Source of the DNA: Shinella fusca
GTDB taxonomy: Bacteria; Pseudomonadota; Alphaproteobacteria; Rhizobiales; Rhizobiaceae
NCBI RefSeq assembly: GCF_014203155.1
Contig: NZ_JACHIK010000002.1
Coordinates: forward strand, 62,001 to 126,000
Length of the DNA stretch: 64,000 bases
Reading direction: 5' to 3'
Part shown: positions 34,658 through 43,728 of the stretch, piece after piece
Layout of the letters: every line of letters begins with the position of its first letter
Numbering within the stretch: position 1 is the first letter of the stretch
Position numbers and translations under genes: made by a program
Notes under the pieces: generated by a model
Told to the model about the DNA's origin: nothing
Databases searched by the model: none
What the model saw: only the letters and a program-made list of their open reading frames with translations

Positions 34658-36163
34658 ATGGATCTCATCAGCAATCTCGCGCTCGGCTTCACGACCGCCG
34701 CTTCGCCCGCCAACCTTCTCTTCTGCCTGATCGGCGTCCTGCTCGGCACGCTGATCGGCGTCCTGCCCGGCATCGGGGCGACGGCGACCATCGCCATGCT
34801 CCTGCCGATCACCTTCCAACTCGAGCCGGTCTCCTCGCTGATCATGCTCGCCGGCATCTACTACGGCGCGCAGTACGGCGGCTCGACCACGGCGATCCTC
34901 ATCAACATGCCGGGGGAGTCCTCGTCCGCCGTCACGGCGATCGACGGCTACCAGATGGCCCGCAAGGGGAGGGCAGGGGCGGCGCTCTCCATTGCCGCGC
35001 TCGGCTCCTTCTTCGCCGGCACGGTCTCCACCTTCCTCGTGGCGATCTTCGCGATCCCCTTGACCGGCATCGCGCTGAAATTCGGCGCGGCGGAGTATTT
35101 CTCCCTGATGGTGGTCGGCCTCGTCTCCTCCATCGCGCTCGCGCACGGCTCCATCGTCAAGGCGCTCGCCATGGTGGCCCTCGGCCTGCTGCTCGGGCTC
35201 GTCGGCACGGATATCTATACCGGTACGCCGCGTTTCACTCTCGGGATTCGTGAGTATTCCGATGGACTTAACTTCGTCGCCGTGGCGGTGGGCGTCTTCG
35301 GCATCGCCGAGATCCTGCGCAACCTCGAAGGGGAGAAATCGCGCAGCGTCCTGATGGCGAAGGTCTCCGGCCTCTGGCCGACGCGGGACGATTTCCGCCG
35401 CATGGTCGGGCCGGTGCTGCGCGGAACGGCCATCGGCTCGGCGCTCGGCATCCTGCCCGGGGGAGGGGCGATCCTCGCAGCCTTCGCCTCCTATACGGTC
35501 GAAAAGCGTGTTGCCGCCCGGCCGGAGGAGTTCGGCCAGGGAGCGATTGCGGGCGTCGCCGGGCCGGAGTCGGCCAACAATGCGGGCGCGCAGACATCGT
35601 TCATCCCCTTGCTTACGCTCGGTATTCCGGCAAACCCGGTCATGGCGCTGATGGTCGGGGCGATGATCATCCAGGGCATCGTTCCCGGTCCCAACGTGGC
35701 GGCGGAGCAGCCGACCCTCTTCTGGGGCATCATCGCCTCCATGTGGATCGGCAACCTGATGCTGGTCGTGTTGAACCTGCCGCTGATCGGCCTCTGGGTG
35801 AAGCTGCTGACGGTGCCCTACTACGTGCTCTTCCCGATCATCATGGCCTTCTGCTCGATCGGCGTCTACAGCGTGAACTCCAACGTCTACGACCTCTATG
35901 CGGTCGCGCTGTTCGGCCTCGGCGGCTATCTCCTCGTCAAGCTGCGCTGCGAGCCGGCGCCGCTGCTGCTCGGCTTCGTGCTGGGGCCGCTGCTGGAGGA
36001 GAACCTGCGGCGCGCCATGATCCTGTCGCGCGGCGACCCGACGACTTTCTTCACGCGCCCGATCAGCGCCGTGCTGCTGGCCATCGCGCTTGCGGTCCTG
36101 GTCGTCGTCTTCCTGCCGTCGGTCAAGGCGAAACGCGAGGAAGTCTTCCAGGAAGAAGAATAA
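34658..36163 (+). CDS. tctA: tripartite tricarboxylate transporter large permease subunit
   Basis: TctA family permease of 501 residues with about twelve membrane helices. The family repeats GVLPGIGATATIAMLLPIT near the N-terminus and ALGILPGGGAILAAFASY in the second half are clear. QYGGSTTAILINMPGE is another signature. It would use the ion gradient with TctB and TctC to import the carboxylate. It is the last gene of the operon, with a hairpin following. Confidence 0.94.
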   Translation: MDLISNLALGFTTAASPANLLFCLIGVLLGTLIGVLPGIGATATIAMLLPITFQLEPVSSLIMLAGIYYGAQYGGSTTAILINMPGESSSAVTAIDGYQMARKGRAGAALSIAALGSFFAGTVSTFLVAIFAIPLTGIALKFGAAEYFSLMVVGLVSSIALAHGSIVKALAMVALGLLLGLVGTDIYTGTPRFTLGIREYSDGLNFVAVAVGVFGIAEILRNLEGEKSRSVLMAKVSGLWPTRDDFRRMVGPVLRGTAIGSALGILPGGGAILAAFASYTVEKRVAARPEEFGQGAIAGVAGPESANNAGAQTSFIPLLTLGIPANPVMALMVGAMIIQGIVPGPNVAAEQPTLFWGIIASMWIGNLMLVVLNLPLIGLWVKLLTVPYYVLFPIIMAFCSIGVYSVNSNVYDLYAVALFGLGGYLLVKLRCEPAPLLLGFVLGPLLEENLRRAMILSRGDPTTFFTRPISAVLLAIALAVLVVVFLPSVKAKREEVFQEEE

Positions 36164-36184
36164 CGGAAGACACCTGCGGGGACG

Positions 36185-36214
36185 GAAGGGGTGGCGGCGG
36201 CGCGCCGCCCCTTC
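36185..36214. terminator. hairpin between tctA and the DeoR gene
   Basis: GAAGGGG (36185-36191) pairs with CCCCTTC (36208-36214), with a GC-rich inner stem. It lies six bases before the convergent DeoR stop. There is no long T-run, but the position between convergent genes favours a shared terminator. Confidence 0.55.
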
Positions 36215-36219
36215 TGCGT

Positions 36220-36978
36220 TCAGGCGAGGGCGACGTTGACGCCTGCCGTCTTCAGCGCCGCGGCGATGTCGCGGGGCGGCGCCTTGTCGGTGAAAAGATC
36301 CGTGATGGCGCCGAAATCGCAGACGCGCACGAGCCCCTGCCGGCCGAACTTCGTATGGTCCGTGACGACGACGGCGCGCCGGCCCTGCGCAAGCACGGCG
36401 CGGGCGAATTCGGCTTCCTCCAGATCGTAGTCCATCACGCCGATGGCGGCGTCGATCGCCCCCGTCGAGATGACGGCGTGGCCGACCGTGAAATGGCTGA
36501 TGAACTCGATGGCCGAGACGCCGAAGGCCGCGCCGTTGTCGCTGCGCAGCTCGCCGCCGGCCATGTAGACGCGGTTGTCGTTGACGGTCGAAAGCGTGCG
36601 GGCAATGTCGGAGGAATTGGTGACGACCGTCAGGCGCCGGTGGCCGAGCAGTTCGCGGGCAAGGTAGCTCGTCGTCGTGCCGGTATCGAGCATGACCGAA
36701 TCGCCGTCGCGGATCGTCGCTGCGACGGCGACGGCAATCGCCTTCTTCGCCTCGCTGTTCTCGCGCATGCGCTTTTCGAAGGGCGCTTCGCCGACGACGG
36801 AGGGCAGGGCCACCGCACCGTGCATCTTCACCACGGTCCCGTTCGTGGTCAGCGGCTTGATGTCGCGCCGCACGGTTTCCAGCGAGACGTCGAGCTGCCG
36901 TGCGAGGTCCGCGATGGTGACGGTGCCCTGCTGCTGCAGAAGCCGGAGAATATCGTTGTGGCGCTTGGAATGGTTCAT
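36220..36978 (-). CDS. DeoR/GlpR-family transcriptional regulator
   Basis: DeoR-type repressor of 252 residues. The N-terminal HTH reads RHNDILRLLQQQGTVTIADLARQLDVSLETVRRDI, and the DeoR sensor domain has MLDTGTTTSYLARELL and VVVTDHTKFGR. Family members usually sense a phosphorylated metabolite. It is divergent from the choline-kinase-like gene, whose product could supply such a ligand. Three CAGAAA copies lie in the 225-bp divergent gap. Confidence 0.9.
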   Translation of the reverse strand: MNHSKRHNDILRLLQQQGTVTIADLARQLDVSLETVRRDIKPLTTNGTVVKMHGAVALPSVVGEAPFEKRMRENSEAKKAIAVAVAATIRDGDSVMLDTGTTTSYLARELLGHRRLTVVTNSSDIARTLSTVNDNRVYMAGGELRSDNGAAFGVSAIEFISHFTVGHAVISTGAIDAAIGVMDYDLEEAEFARAVLAQGRRAVVVTDHTKFGRQGLVRVCDFGAITDLFTDKAPPRDIAAALKTAGVNVALA

Positions 36979-37044
36979 GTCGTTCTGGCCCGGGAGCGGT
37001 CGCCTTCTTCATAATCCCTGACGGCGCGTCGCGCAAGAAAGCCG

Positions 37045-37113
37045 CAGAAACGGTCAGAAAAACAGAAAAAGCCACATTTGAGGATTGACAGCCGGTTTCT
37101 TCCGGCATGACAT
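37045..37113 (+). promoter_or_regulatory. promoter of the choline-kinase-like gene with CAGAAA repeats
   Basis: The -35 is TTGACA (37085-37090), the spacer is 17 bp, and the -10 is TGACAT (37108-37113). Just upstream CAGAAA occurs at 37045-37050, 37055-37060 and 37063-37068, an A-rich cluster that may be the DeoR binding site. Confidence 0.6.
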
Positions 37114-37203
37114 GAGCCCGGCCACAGCCGGCAGGATAACCGACGAACGACGCCCGGAACAAGGGTGCGAAACGTCCCGGCAGCCGCTTTCGGGAGGAAG
37201 GCG

Positions 37204-38115
37204 ATGGAGGGGCATGTCGAAGTCGGCCGCGCCGCGGAAGACCGCATTCGGGCGCTGCCCTGCTGGCGCGGGCGCATCGATATTGCGCCGCTGAAAGGCG
37301 GCATCAGCAATGAAAGCTACCTCGTGACGGACGGAGCCGGGCGGCATGTGGCGCGCTTCGGCCGGGACTATCCTTTTCACCACGTTTACCGCGACCGCGA
37401 GCTGATGACGGCGCGGGCGGCGCACGCGGCAGGCTTCGGGCCGGAAGTGCGCTATGCCGAGCCGGGCGTCATGGTCTCGGCCTATCTCGGCGCGAAAACC
37501 TATGGGGCAGGGGACGTCGCCGCACAACGGCGGCGCGTGGCGGACCTCCTCAGCCGCTTCCACACGCGGATGCCGGCCGAAGTGAGCGGCGCTGCCTTCC
37601 TCTTCTGGCCCTTCCATGTCGTGCGCGACTATGCGCGCACCCTTGCGGCCGGCGGCAGCCGTATGGCGGCGCACCTGCCGGCCTACCTGGCGCTTGCCGA
37701 CGAGCTGGAGGCGGCACAGGCGCCGCTGCCCATCGTCTTCGGCCACAACGACCTCCTGCCTGCCAATATCCTCGACGATGGGCAGCGGCTCTGGCTGATC
37801 GATTTCGAATATGCCGGCTTTTCGACCGCCATGTTCGACCTTGCCGGCACCACCTCCAATGCCGGGCTCTCGCCGGAGGAGGCGGAGGATTTCCTTGCGG
37901 CCTATTTCGGCGGTGCGCCCGATCCGGCCATCCGCCGCGCCCATTCCGCCATGCAATGTGCCTCGCTGCTGCGCGAGGCGATGTGGAGCATGGTTTCCGA
38001 GCTGCACCTTGCCGCGCCCGGCGCCGATTATGTCGGCTACACGGCGGAGAACCTCGACCGCCTCGACAGGGCGCTCGACCATTACAGAACGACATACGGA
38101 AAGAACGCACAATGA
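37204..38115 (+). CDS. choline/ethanolamine-kinase-like phosphotransferase
   Basis: Aminoglycoside-phosphotransferase/choline-kinase-fold protein of 303 residues. The nucleotide lobe starts LKGGISNESYLV, the catalytic loop is FGHNDLLPANIL, and the metal Asp is in LIDFEYAGFS. ATG 37204 follows GGGAGGAAGG, so the upstream in-frame ATG at 37165 is not needed. The stop overlaps the next start by ATGA. With the downstream flavoprotein it suggests phosphorylation of an amino alcohol or N-methyl amine; the substrate is unproven. Confidence 0.85.
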   Translation: MEGHVEVGRAAEDRIRALPCWRGRIDIAPLKGGISNESYLVTDGAGRHVARFGRDYPFHHVYRDRELMTARAAHAAGFGPEVRYAEPGVMVSAYLGAKTYGAGDVAAQRRRVADLLSRFHTRMPAEVSGAAFLFWPFHVVRDYARTLAAGGSRMAAHLPAYLALADELEAAQAPLPIVFGHNDLLPANILDDGQRLWLIDFEYAGFSTAMFDLAGTTSNAGLSPEEAEDFLAAYFGGAPDPAIRRAHSAMQCASLLREAMWSMVSELHLAAPGADYVGYTAENLDRLDRALDHYRTTYGKNAQ

Positions 38116-40553
38116 CCCTGCCATCCCATGCCGAGATCGTTGTCATCGGCGGCGGCATCATCGGCTGCTCGACGGCCTATCACCTGGCGCGCGATCACAA
38201 GGCGGACGTGGTGCTGCTGGAGCAGGGCACGCTGACCTCCGGCTCGACCTGGCATGCGGCGGGCCTCGTCGGCCAGCTGCGCTCCTCGGCCTCGATCACC
38301 CGCGTGCTGAAATATTCCGTCGACCTCTACAAGGGGCTGGAAGCCGAGACCGGCCTTGCCACCGGCTGGAAGATGACGGGGTGCCTGCGCCTTGCCACCA
38401 ATGCCGACCGCTGGACGGAGTTCCGCCGCCTCGCCACGACGGCGAAGAGCTTCGGCATGGACATGCACCTCCTGACGCCCCGGGAGGTGAAGGCCATGTG
38501 GCCGCTGATGGAGGTGGACGACCTCGTCGGCGCGAGCTGGCTGCCGACGGACGGGCAGGCAAGCCCTTCCGACATCACCCAGTCGCTCGCCAAGGGCGCG
38601 CGCATGCATGGCGCGCGGATCGTCGAGAACGTGCGCGTCACGGGTTTCGAGATGGAAGACGGCCGCATCGTGCGGGTGCGCACCACGCTTGGCGACATCG
38701 CCTGCGAGAAGGTCGTCAACTGCGCGGGCCAATGGGCGCGGCAGGTGGGCGCCATGGCGGGCATCAACGTGCCGCTCCAGCCCGTCAAGCACCAGTATAT
38801 CGTCACGGAAAAGGTGCCGGGCCTTTCGACCGATGCGCCGACGATCCGCGATCCCGACCGCCGCACCTATTTCAAGGAGGAGGTGGGCGGCCTCGTCATG
38901 GGCGGCTACGAGCCGAACCCGCAGCCATGGACGACCGGCGACGTGCCGGACGACTGGGCCTTCCGCCTCTTCGACGACGATTTCGACCATTTCGAGCAGC
39001 ATATGGTCGAGGCCATCGCCCGCATTCCGGCGCTGGAGAAGGTCGGCGTCAAGCAGATGATCAACGGTCCGGAGAGCTTCACGCCGGACGGCAATTTCAT
39101 CCTCGGCGTCGCGCCGGAATGTCGCAACATGTTCGTCGGCGCCGGCTTCAACGCCTTCGGCATCGCCTCGGGGGGAGGGGCGGGCTGGGTGCTGGCGCAA
39201 TGGGTCGTCGACGGCGAGGCGCCGCTCGACCTCTGGGTGGTCGATATCCGCCGTTTTTCCGCAATGCACCGCGACCGGCAATGGGTGCTCGACCGCACAC
39301 TGGAAGCCTACGGCAAGCACTACACCATCGCCTTCCCGCACGAGGAATACGAGAGCGGCCGCCCGCGCCTCGTCTCGCCGCTCTACGAGCGGCTGAAGGC
39401 GCACGGCGCCGTCTTCGGCTCGAAGCTCGGCTGGGAACGGCCGAACTGGTTCGCGCCTGACGGGACGGAGCCGAAGGACGTCTATTCCATGGGCCGGCAG
39501 AACTGGTTTTCCGCCGTTGGCGAGGAGCACCGCCATGTGCGCGAGGCCGTCGGTATCTTCGACCAGTCCTCCTTTGCCAAATACGAGATGGCCGGGCCGG
39601 ATGCCGGCAAGGCGCTCGACTGGATCTGCGCCAACGACGTCGCCAAGCCGGCCGGCCGCCTCTCCTACACCCAGCTTCTCAACAGCCGGGGCGGCATCGA
39701 GGCGGACCTGACGGTGGCACGGCTTTCCGACGACAGGTTCTACGTCGTCACGGGTACGGGCTTCCGCACCCACGACCTCGGCTGGATCGCCGACCACGTT
39801 CCCGCCGGCCTCGACGTCACGCTCACCGACGTGACGGAGGAGTTCGGCACGCTCTCGCTGATGGGGCCGAAGGCGCGCGACGTGCTCGCCGCCGTGACGG
39901 AGGCGGACGTCTCGAATGCCGGCTTCCCCTTCGGCCATGCGCGCGAGATCGCCATTGCCGGCGAGAGGGTGCGGGCGCTCCGCGTCACCTATGTCGGCGA
40001 GCTCGGCTGGGAGCTGCATGTGCCGATCGGCGCCACGGGCGTCGTCTTCGACGCGCTGATGGCGGCGGGTGCGCCCCTCGGCATCCGCCCGGTCGGCTAC
40101 CGCGCGCTGGAATCGTTGCGCCTCGAAAAGGGCTATCGCGCCTGGGGCTCGGACATCACACCGAACGACACGCCTTTCGAAGCCGGCCTCGGCTGGGCGG
40201 TGAAGCTGCGCAAGGACACGGATTTCCTCGGCCGCTCGGCGCTGAAAGGCGCAAAGGACGAGCCGCGCCGCAAGGCCTTCGCCGGCTTCACCGTGGACGA
40301 TCCCGAGATCGTCCTGGTCGGCCGGGAGACGATCCTGCGGGACGGCGAGCCCGTCGGCTATCTCACCAGCGGCGGCTACGGCTATACGCTCGCAAAGAAC
40401 ATCGGCTACGGCTATGTGCGCCGGGCCGAGGGGATCGACGACGCCTTCCTGAGGAGCGGCCGCTACGAGCTGGTCGTCGCCATGGAGCGCACGCCAGCGA
40501 CGATCCACCTGGAGCCGCTCTACGATCCCGCCGGCGCGCGCGTGAAAGGCTAA
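38112..40553 (+). CDS. dimethylglycine/sarcosine-dehydrogenase-like flavoprotein with GcvT-like C-terminus
   Basis: Two-part enzyme of 813 residues. The N-terminal DAO-type FAD domain has VVIGGGIIGCSTAYHLA at 10-26 and SGSTWHAAGL, where H48 is at the position that carries covalent FAD in dimethylglycine and sarcosine dehydrogenases. The C-terminal half is an aminomethyltransferase (GcvT-like, folate-binding) domain (WFSAVGEEHRHVREAVGIFDQSSFAKYEM ... YRALESLRLEKGYRAWGSDITPNDTPFEAGLGW). It would demethylate an N-methylated amine or amino acid and pass the one-carbon unit to tetrahydrofolate. The exact substrate is unknown. Confidence 0.88.
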   Translation: MTLPSHAEIVVIGGGIIGCSTAYHLARDHKADVVLLEQGTLTSGSTWHAAGLVGQLRSSASITRVLKYSVDLYKGLEAETGLATGWKMTGCLRLATNADRWTEFRRLATTAKSFGMDMHLLTPREVKAMWPLMEVDDLVGASWLPTDGQASPSDITQSLAKGARMHGARIVENVRVTGFEMEDGRIVRVRTTLGDIACEKVVNCAGQWARQVGAMAGINVPLQPVKHQYIVTEKVPGLSTDAPTIRDPDRRTYFKEEVGGLVMGGYEPNPQPWTTGDVPDDWAFRLFDDDFDHFEQHMVEAIARIPALEKVGVKQMINGPESFTPDGNFILGVAPECRNMFVGAGFNAFGIASGGGAGWVLAQWVVDGEAPLDLWVVDIRRFSAMHRDRQWVLDRTLEAYGKHYTIAFPHEEYESGRPRLVSPLYERLKAHGAVFGSKLGWERPNWFAPDGTEPKDVYSMGRQNWFSAVGEEHRHVREAVGIFDQSSFAKYEMAGPDAGKALDWICANDVAKPAGRLSYTQLLNSRGGIEADLTVARLSDDRFYVVTGTGFRTHDLGWIADHVPAGLDVTLTDVTEEFGTLSLMGPKARDVLAAVTEADVSNAGFPFGHAREIAIAGERVRALRVTYVGELGWELHVPIGATGVVFDALMAAGAPLGIRPVGYRALESLRLEKGYRAWGSDITPNDTPFEAGLGWAVKLRKDTDFLGRSALKGAKDEPRRKAFAGFTVDDPEIVLVGRETILRDGEPVGYLTSGGYGYTLAKNIGYGYVRRAEGIDDAFLRSGRYELVVAMERTPATIHLEPLYDPAGARVKG

Positions 40554-41212
40554 GCGGGCTCGCAGGCGCGTTCCAGCGCCTTCAGCATCGTCCGCTCGGC
40601 AAGGTTCAGGTAGGTCTCCATCTCGGCCGCGGCGTCGTGCGGCCGGCCCGCCTCGAGGCGCGCCACGATGGTCTCGTTCATCTCCACGAAGGGCGCATGC
40701 AGGTTTTCCGGGTCGTTAAGAAGGCCGAAGCACAGCCGCAGCTCGGCGGAGATGCGCTCGTAGAATTCGTTGAGCCGGGCGCTGTCGGCAAGGTCGACGA
40801 CAGCGGCGTGGAAGGCCATGTTGGCGCTGCCGACGCCGGCCCAGTCCTGCCGGTCGCGCGTGACGCGGCCTTGGTCCGCCGTCTCGCGCATGACCCTGAT
40901 CGCCGGATGCTGCCCCCAGGCCTGACGCAGCGCGCCGCATTCCAGCATGCGCCGCACGCGGTATATGTCGATGATGGAGGCCATGGTGGGAACGGCGACG
41001 AAGACGCCGCGATTGGCCTCGTGGCGCAGGAGCCCGTCCTTGGTGAGCAGGCGGAAGGCCTCGCGGAGCGAATTGCGCGAAACGTCGAAACGCTCGCTGA
41101 AGGCGGCTTCCGACAGGCGCTGGCCGGGGGTAAGCTCGCCGGAGATCAGCAGCGCGCGAATGCGCCGCGCCAGTCGGTCGGCGAGCGACATTCCATCTGC
41201 ATCCTCGGTCAT
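40550..41212 (-). CDS. GntR-family regulator (FCD subgroup)
   Basis: FadR/FCD-type GntR protein of 220 residues. The winged HTH is ITRRIRALLISGELTPGQRLSEAAFSERFDVSRNSLREAFRLL-like at 10-70, with an all-helical ligand domain after it. The stop shares CTAA with the end of the convergent flavoprotein gene. It is divergent from pxpA, and a 17-bp palindrome with a TTGTTGAACAA core lies at the pxpA promoter, so it probably represses the pxp genes. Confidence 0.88.
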   Translation of the reverse strand: MTEDADGMSLADRLARRIRALLISGELTPGQRLSEAAFSERFDVSRNSLREAFRLLTKDGLLRHEANRGVFVAVPTMASIIDIYRVRRMLECGALRQAWGQHPAIRVMRETADQGRVTRDRQDWAGVGSANMAFHAAVVDLADSARLNEFYERISAELRLCFGLLNDPENLHAPFVEMNETIVARLEAGRPHDAAAEMETYLNLAERTMLKALERACEPA

Positions 41213-41285
41213 GTCGGTCTCCGCGCCACGTTCCCGACCGCTCTAGCACGAATGGGCGAGGACCGGAACAAGGGAGGATTACGAG

Positions 41286-41302
41286 ATATTGTTGAACAAT
41301 AT
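41286..41302. promoter_or_regulatory. GntR operator palindrome at the pxpA promoter
   Basis: ATATTGTTGAACAATAT is a perfect 17-bp palindrome around a central G. It abuts a candidate -35 TTGACA (41302-41307), with CATGAT or ATGATC as the -10 after 16-17 bp. FCD-type GntR proteins commonly bind TTGT-N-ACAA-like sites. Confidence 0.72.
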
Positions 41303-41365
41303 TGACATTCTTGTCAGGCAATGCATGATCCAGCGACCCCAAAGACGGCCGGAAGGAGACGAGAA

Positions 41366-42127
41366 ATGGCAGCGATCGATCTCAACAGCGATCTGGGCGA
41401 AAGCTACGGCGCCTGGCGCATGGGCGACGACAAGGCCATGCTCGCCGTCGTCTCCTCGGCCAATGTCGCCTGCGGCTTCCATGCCGGCGATCCGGCGGGC
41501 ATTTATCGCACGGTGAAGGCGGCGGCGGAAAACGGCGTCGTCATCGGCGCCCACGTTTCCTATCCCGACCGGGTCGGCTTCGGCCGGCGCGACCTCGACG
41601 CGACCCCCGAGGAACTGATTGCCGACGTGATCTACCAGATCGGTGCGCTGAAGGGCATCGCCGCGGCCGCCGGAACGGCGGTGCGCTACGTGAAGCCGCA
41701 CGGCGCGCTCTACAACCGCATCGCCTACGACGCCCGGCAGGGGCAGGCGGTGATCGACGGCATCCGGGCGGTCGATCCCTCGCTCGTCCTGATGGGCCTT
41801 GCCAATGCGCCGATCCTCGACCTTGCACGCCGCGCAGGCCTTGCCGTCGTCGCCGAGGCCTTCGCCGACCGGGCCTATACGCCGAAGGGAGAGCTGGTCT
41901 CCCGCCGCGAGGCGGGCTCCGTGCTGCACGACGCGAAGGTGATCGCCGACCGCATGGTCGGCCTTGCCCAGAGCGGCACGCTGGAGGCCATTGACGGCAG
42001 CACGATCCGCGTCGAGGCGCAGTCGATCTGCGTGCATGGCGACAGCCCCGGCGCCGTCGCCATCGCCGAGGAAATCCGCCGCCGCTTCACGGCCGAGGGC
42101 ATCGCCATCCGCTCCTTCGCCGGTTGA
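41366..42127 (+). CDS. pxpA: 5-oxoprolinase subunit PxpA (LamB/YcsF family)
   Basis: Protein of 253 residues with the family motifs [39 protein letters not shown] and VKPHGALYN. PxpA works with PxpB and PxpC in ATP-dependent hydrolysis of 5-oxoproline (pyroglutamate) to glutamate. The start is ATG 41366 after GGAAGGAG. The stop overlaps the next start (TTGA). Confidence 0.92.
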   Translation: MAAIDLNSDLGESYGAWRMGDDKAMLAVVSSANVACGFHAGDPAGIYRTVKAAAENGVVIGAHVSYPDRVGFGRRDLDATPEELIADVIYQIGALKGIAAAAGTAVRYVKPHGALYNRIAYDARQGQAVIDGIRAVDPSLVLMGLANAPILDLARRAGLAVVAEAFADRAYTPKGELVSRREAGSVLHDAKVIADRMVGLAQSGTLEAIDGSTIRVEAQSICVHGDSPGAVAIAEEIRRRFTAEGIAIRSFAG

Positions 42128-43728
42128 AGGCGATGCGCTTCCTTCCCGTCAGCCTGGACACGATCCTCGTCGAGCTTGCCGGTCTCGACGAGACGCTTGC
42201 GCTCTTCGCCTCGCTTGAGGCCGTCCCCGTGGCGGGCATCGTCGAAATGGTGCCGGCCGCCCGCACGCTGATGGTCCGCTTCCGCCCCGGACGGCTGACG
42301 CCGGAGGCGCTGGCGGCAAGCCTTGCCACCCGCGATCTTTCCGCCAAAGCCGCGCCCTCGGAGCATCTGGTGGAGATCCCGGTGCGCTATGACGGGGAAG
42401 ACCTCGGCGACGTCGCGGAATTGACGGGCCTTGCCGTGGCGGAGGTCGTCCGGCGCCATACGGAGAGCGAATTCACCGTCGCCTTCTGCGGCTTCGCGCC
42501 GGGCTTCGGCTATCTCGTCGGCGGCGATCCGGCCTTGCATGTGCCGCGCCGCAGGAGCCCGCGCACCCGCATTCCCGCCGGCTCGGTGGCGCTTGCCGGC
42601 GCCTTCAGCGGCGTCTACCCGCAGGCAAGCCCCGGCGGCTGGCAGATCATCGGCACGACCCCGCTGAAGATGTGGGATATCGCGCGCGACCCCGGCGCGC
42701 TGTTCCAGCCCGGCTATCGCGTGCGCTTCTTCGACATGGAAAAATCCGGCAAGGCCGTCAGCCTTCCCGCTCCCGCCGTCCGTCCGGCGCGCACGATCCC
42801 GGCCGATGCCCCGCAGTTCACGGTGCTGGCCGCGCCCATGCCGGCGCTCTTCCAGGACCTCGGCCGCTTCGGCCAGACGGGGCAGGGGGTCTCCGCCTCC
42901 GGTGCGCTCGACCGCGGCGCCTTCAACGCGGCGAACCGCATCGTCGGCAATCCGGTCAATACGCCCTGCCTCGAACTCACCCTCGGCGGCTTTTCCTTCG
43001 AGAGCAATTGCCGCGCGGTGATCGGCCTTGCCGGCGCGCCGTCCCTCGTCATGGTGCGCGATGCCGCCGGCCGGACCCACGATCATCCGGCCTTCCGGCC
43101 CATCGCGCTGGAGCCGGGCGATGTCGTGACCGTCGGCCATCCGACGCGGGGCACGCGGTCCTATCTTTCCGCGCGCGGCGGCTTCGACGTGGCGCCGGTG
43201 CTGGGAAGCGCGGCAACCGATACGCTCGCCGTCGTCGGGCCCGAGCCGGTGACGGCCGGGAGCGTGCTTGTCCTGCGCGGCGGGGACGGGCTCTCCAGCG
43301 TTTCCATGGACGAGCTTGCCGCCTTCGATCCGCCGGCTGCCGGCGAGGTGGTGACGCTCGATGTGGTGCTCGGGCCCCGCACCGACTGGTTCACGCAAAA
43401 GGGCATCGAGACGCTGGCAGGCCAGCTCTGGCAGGTAACGCCGCAGTCGAACCGCGTCGGCATCCGCCTTGCCGGCGACGTGCCGCTGGAGCGCAGGGAC
43501 AGCGCCGAACTGCCGAGCGAGGGCACGGCGACGGGCGCAATCCAGGTGCCGCACAGCGGCCAGCCCGTGCTTTTCCTCGCCGACCATCCGCTGACCGGCG
43601 GCTATCCCGTCATCGGTACGGTCGCGGACCACCATCTCGATCTCGCCGGCCAGATCCCCGTGAACGCCCGCATCCGTTTCCGCCCCATCGCGCCCTTTGC
43701 CGAGATCGGCGTCAGGAGAGAGCCATGA
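42124..43728 (+). CDS. fused 5-oxoprolinase subunits PxpB-PxpC (KipI-KipA fusion)
   Basis: Single 534-residue protein that joins the carboxyltransferase/KipI-like domain (PxpB, residues about 1-215, [11 protein letters not shown] ... [18 protein letters not shown]) to the KipA-like PxpC domain (about 225-525, [36 protein letters not shown] ... [15 protein letters not shown]). In many bacteria these are two proteins. Translation may start at TTG 42124, overlapping pxpA, or at ATG 42133 three codons later. It is followed by a biotin carboxylase, as in related biotin-containing loci. Confidence 0.88.
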   Translation: MKAMRFLPVSLDTILVELAGLDETLALFASLEAVPVAGIVEMVPAARTLMVRFRPGRLTPEALAASLATRDLSAKAAPSEHLVEIPVRYDGEDLGDVAELTGLAVAEVVRRHTESEFTVAFCGFAPGFGYLVGGDPALHVPRRRSPRTRIPAGSVALAGAFSGVYPQASPGGWQIIGTTPLKMWDIARDPGALFQPGYRVRFFDMEKSGKAVSLPAPAVRPARTIPADAPQFTVLAAPMPALFQDLGRFGQTGQGVSASGALDRGAFNAANRIVGNPVNTPCLELTLGGFSFESNCRAVIGLAGAPSLVMVRDAAGRTHDHPAFRPIALEPGDVVTVGHPTRGTRSYLSARGGFDVAPVLGSAATDTLAVVGPEPVTAGSVLVLRGGDGLSSVSMDELAAFDPPAAGEVVTLDVVLGPRTDWFTQKGIETLAGQLWQVTPQSNRVGIRLAGDVPLERRDSAELPSEGTATGAIQVPHSGQPVLFLADHPLTGGYPVIGTVADHHLDLAGQIPVNARIRFRPIAPFAEIGVRREP

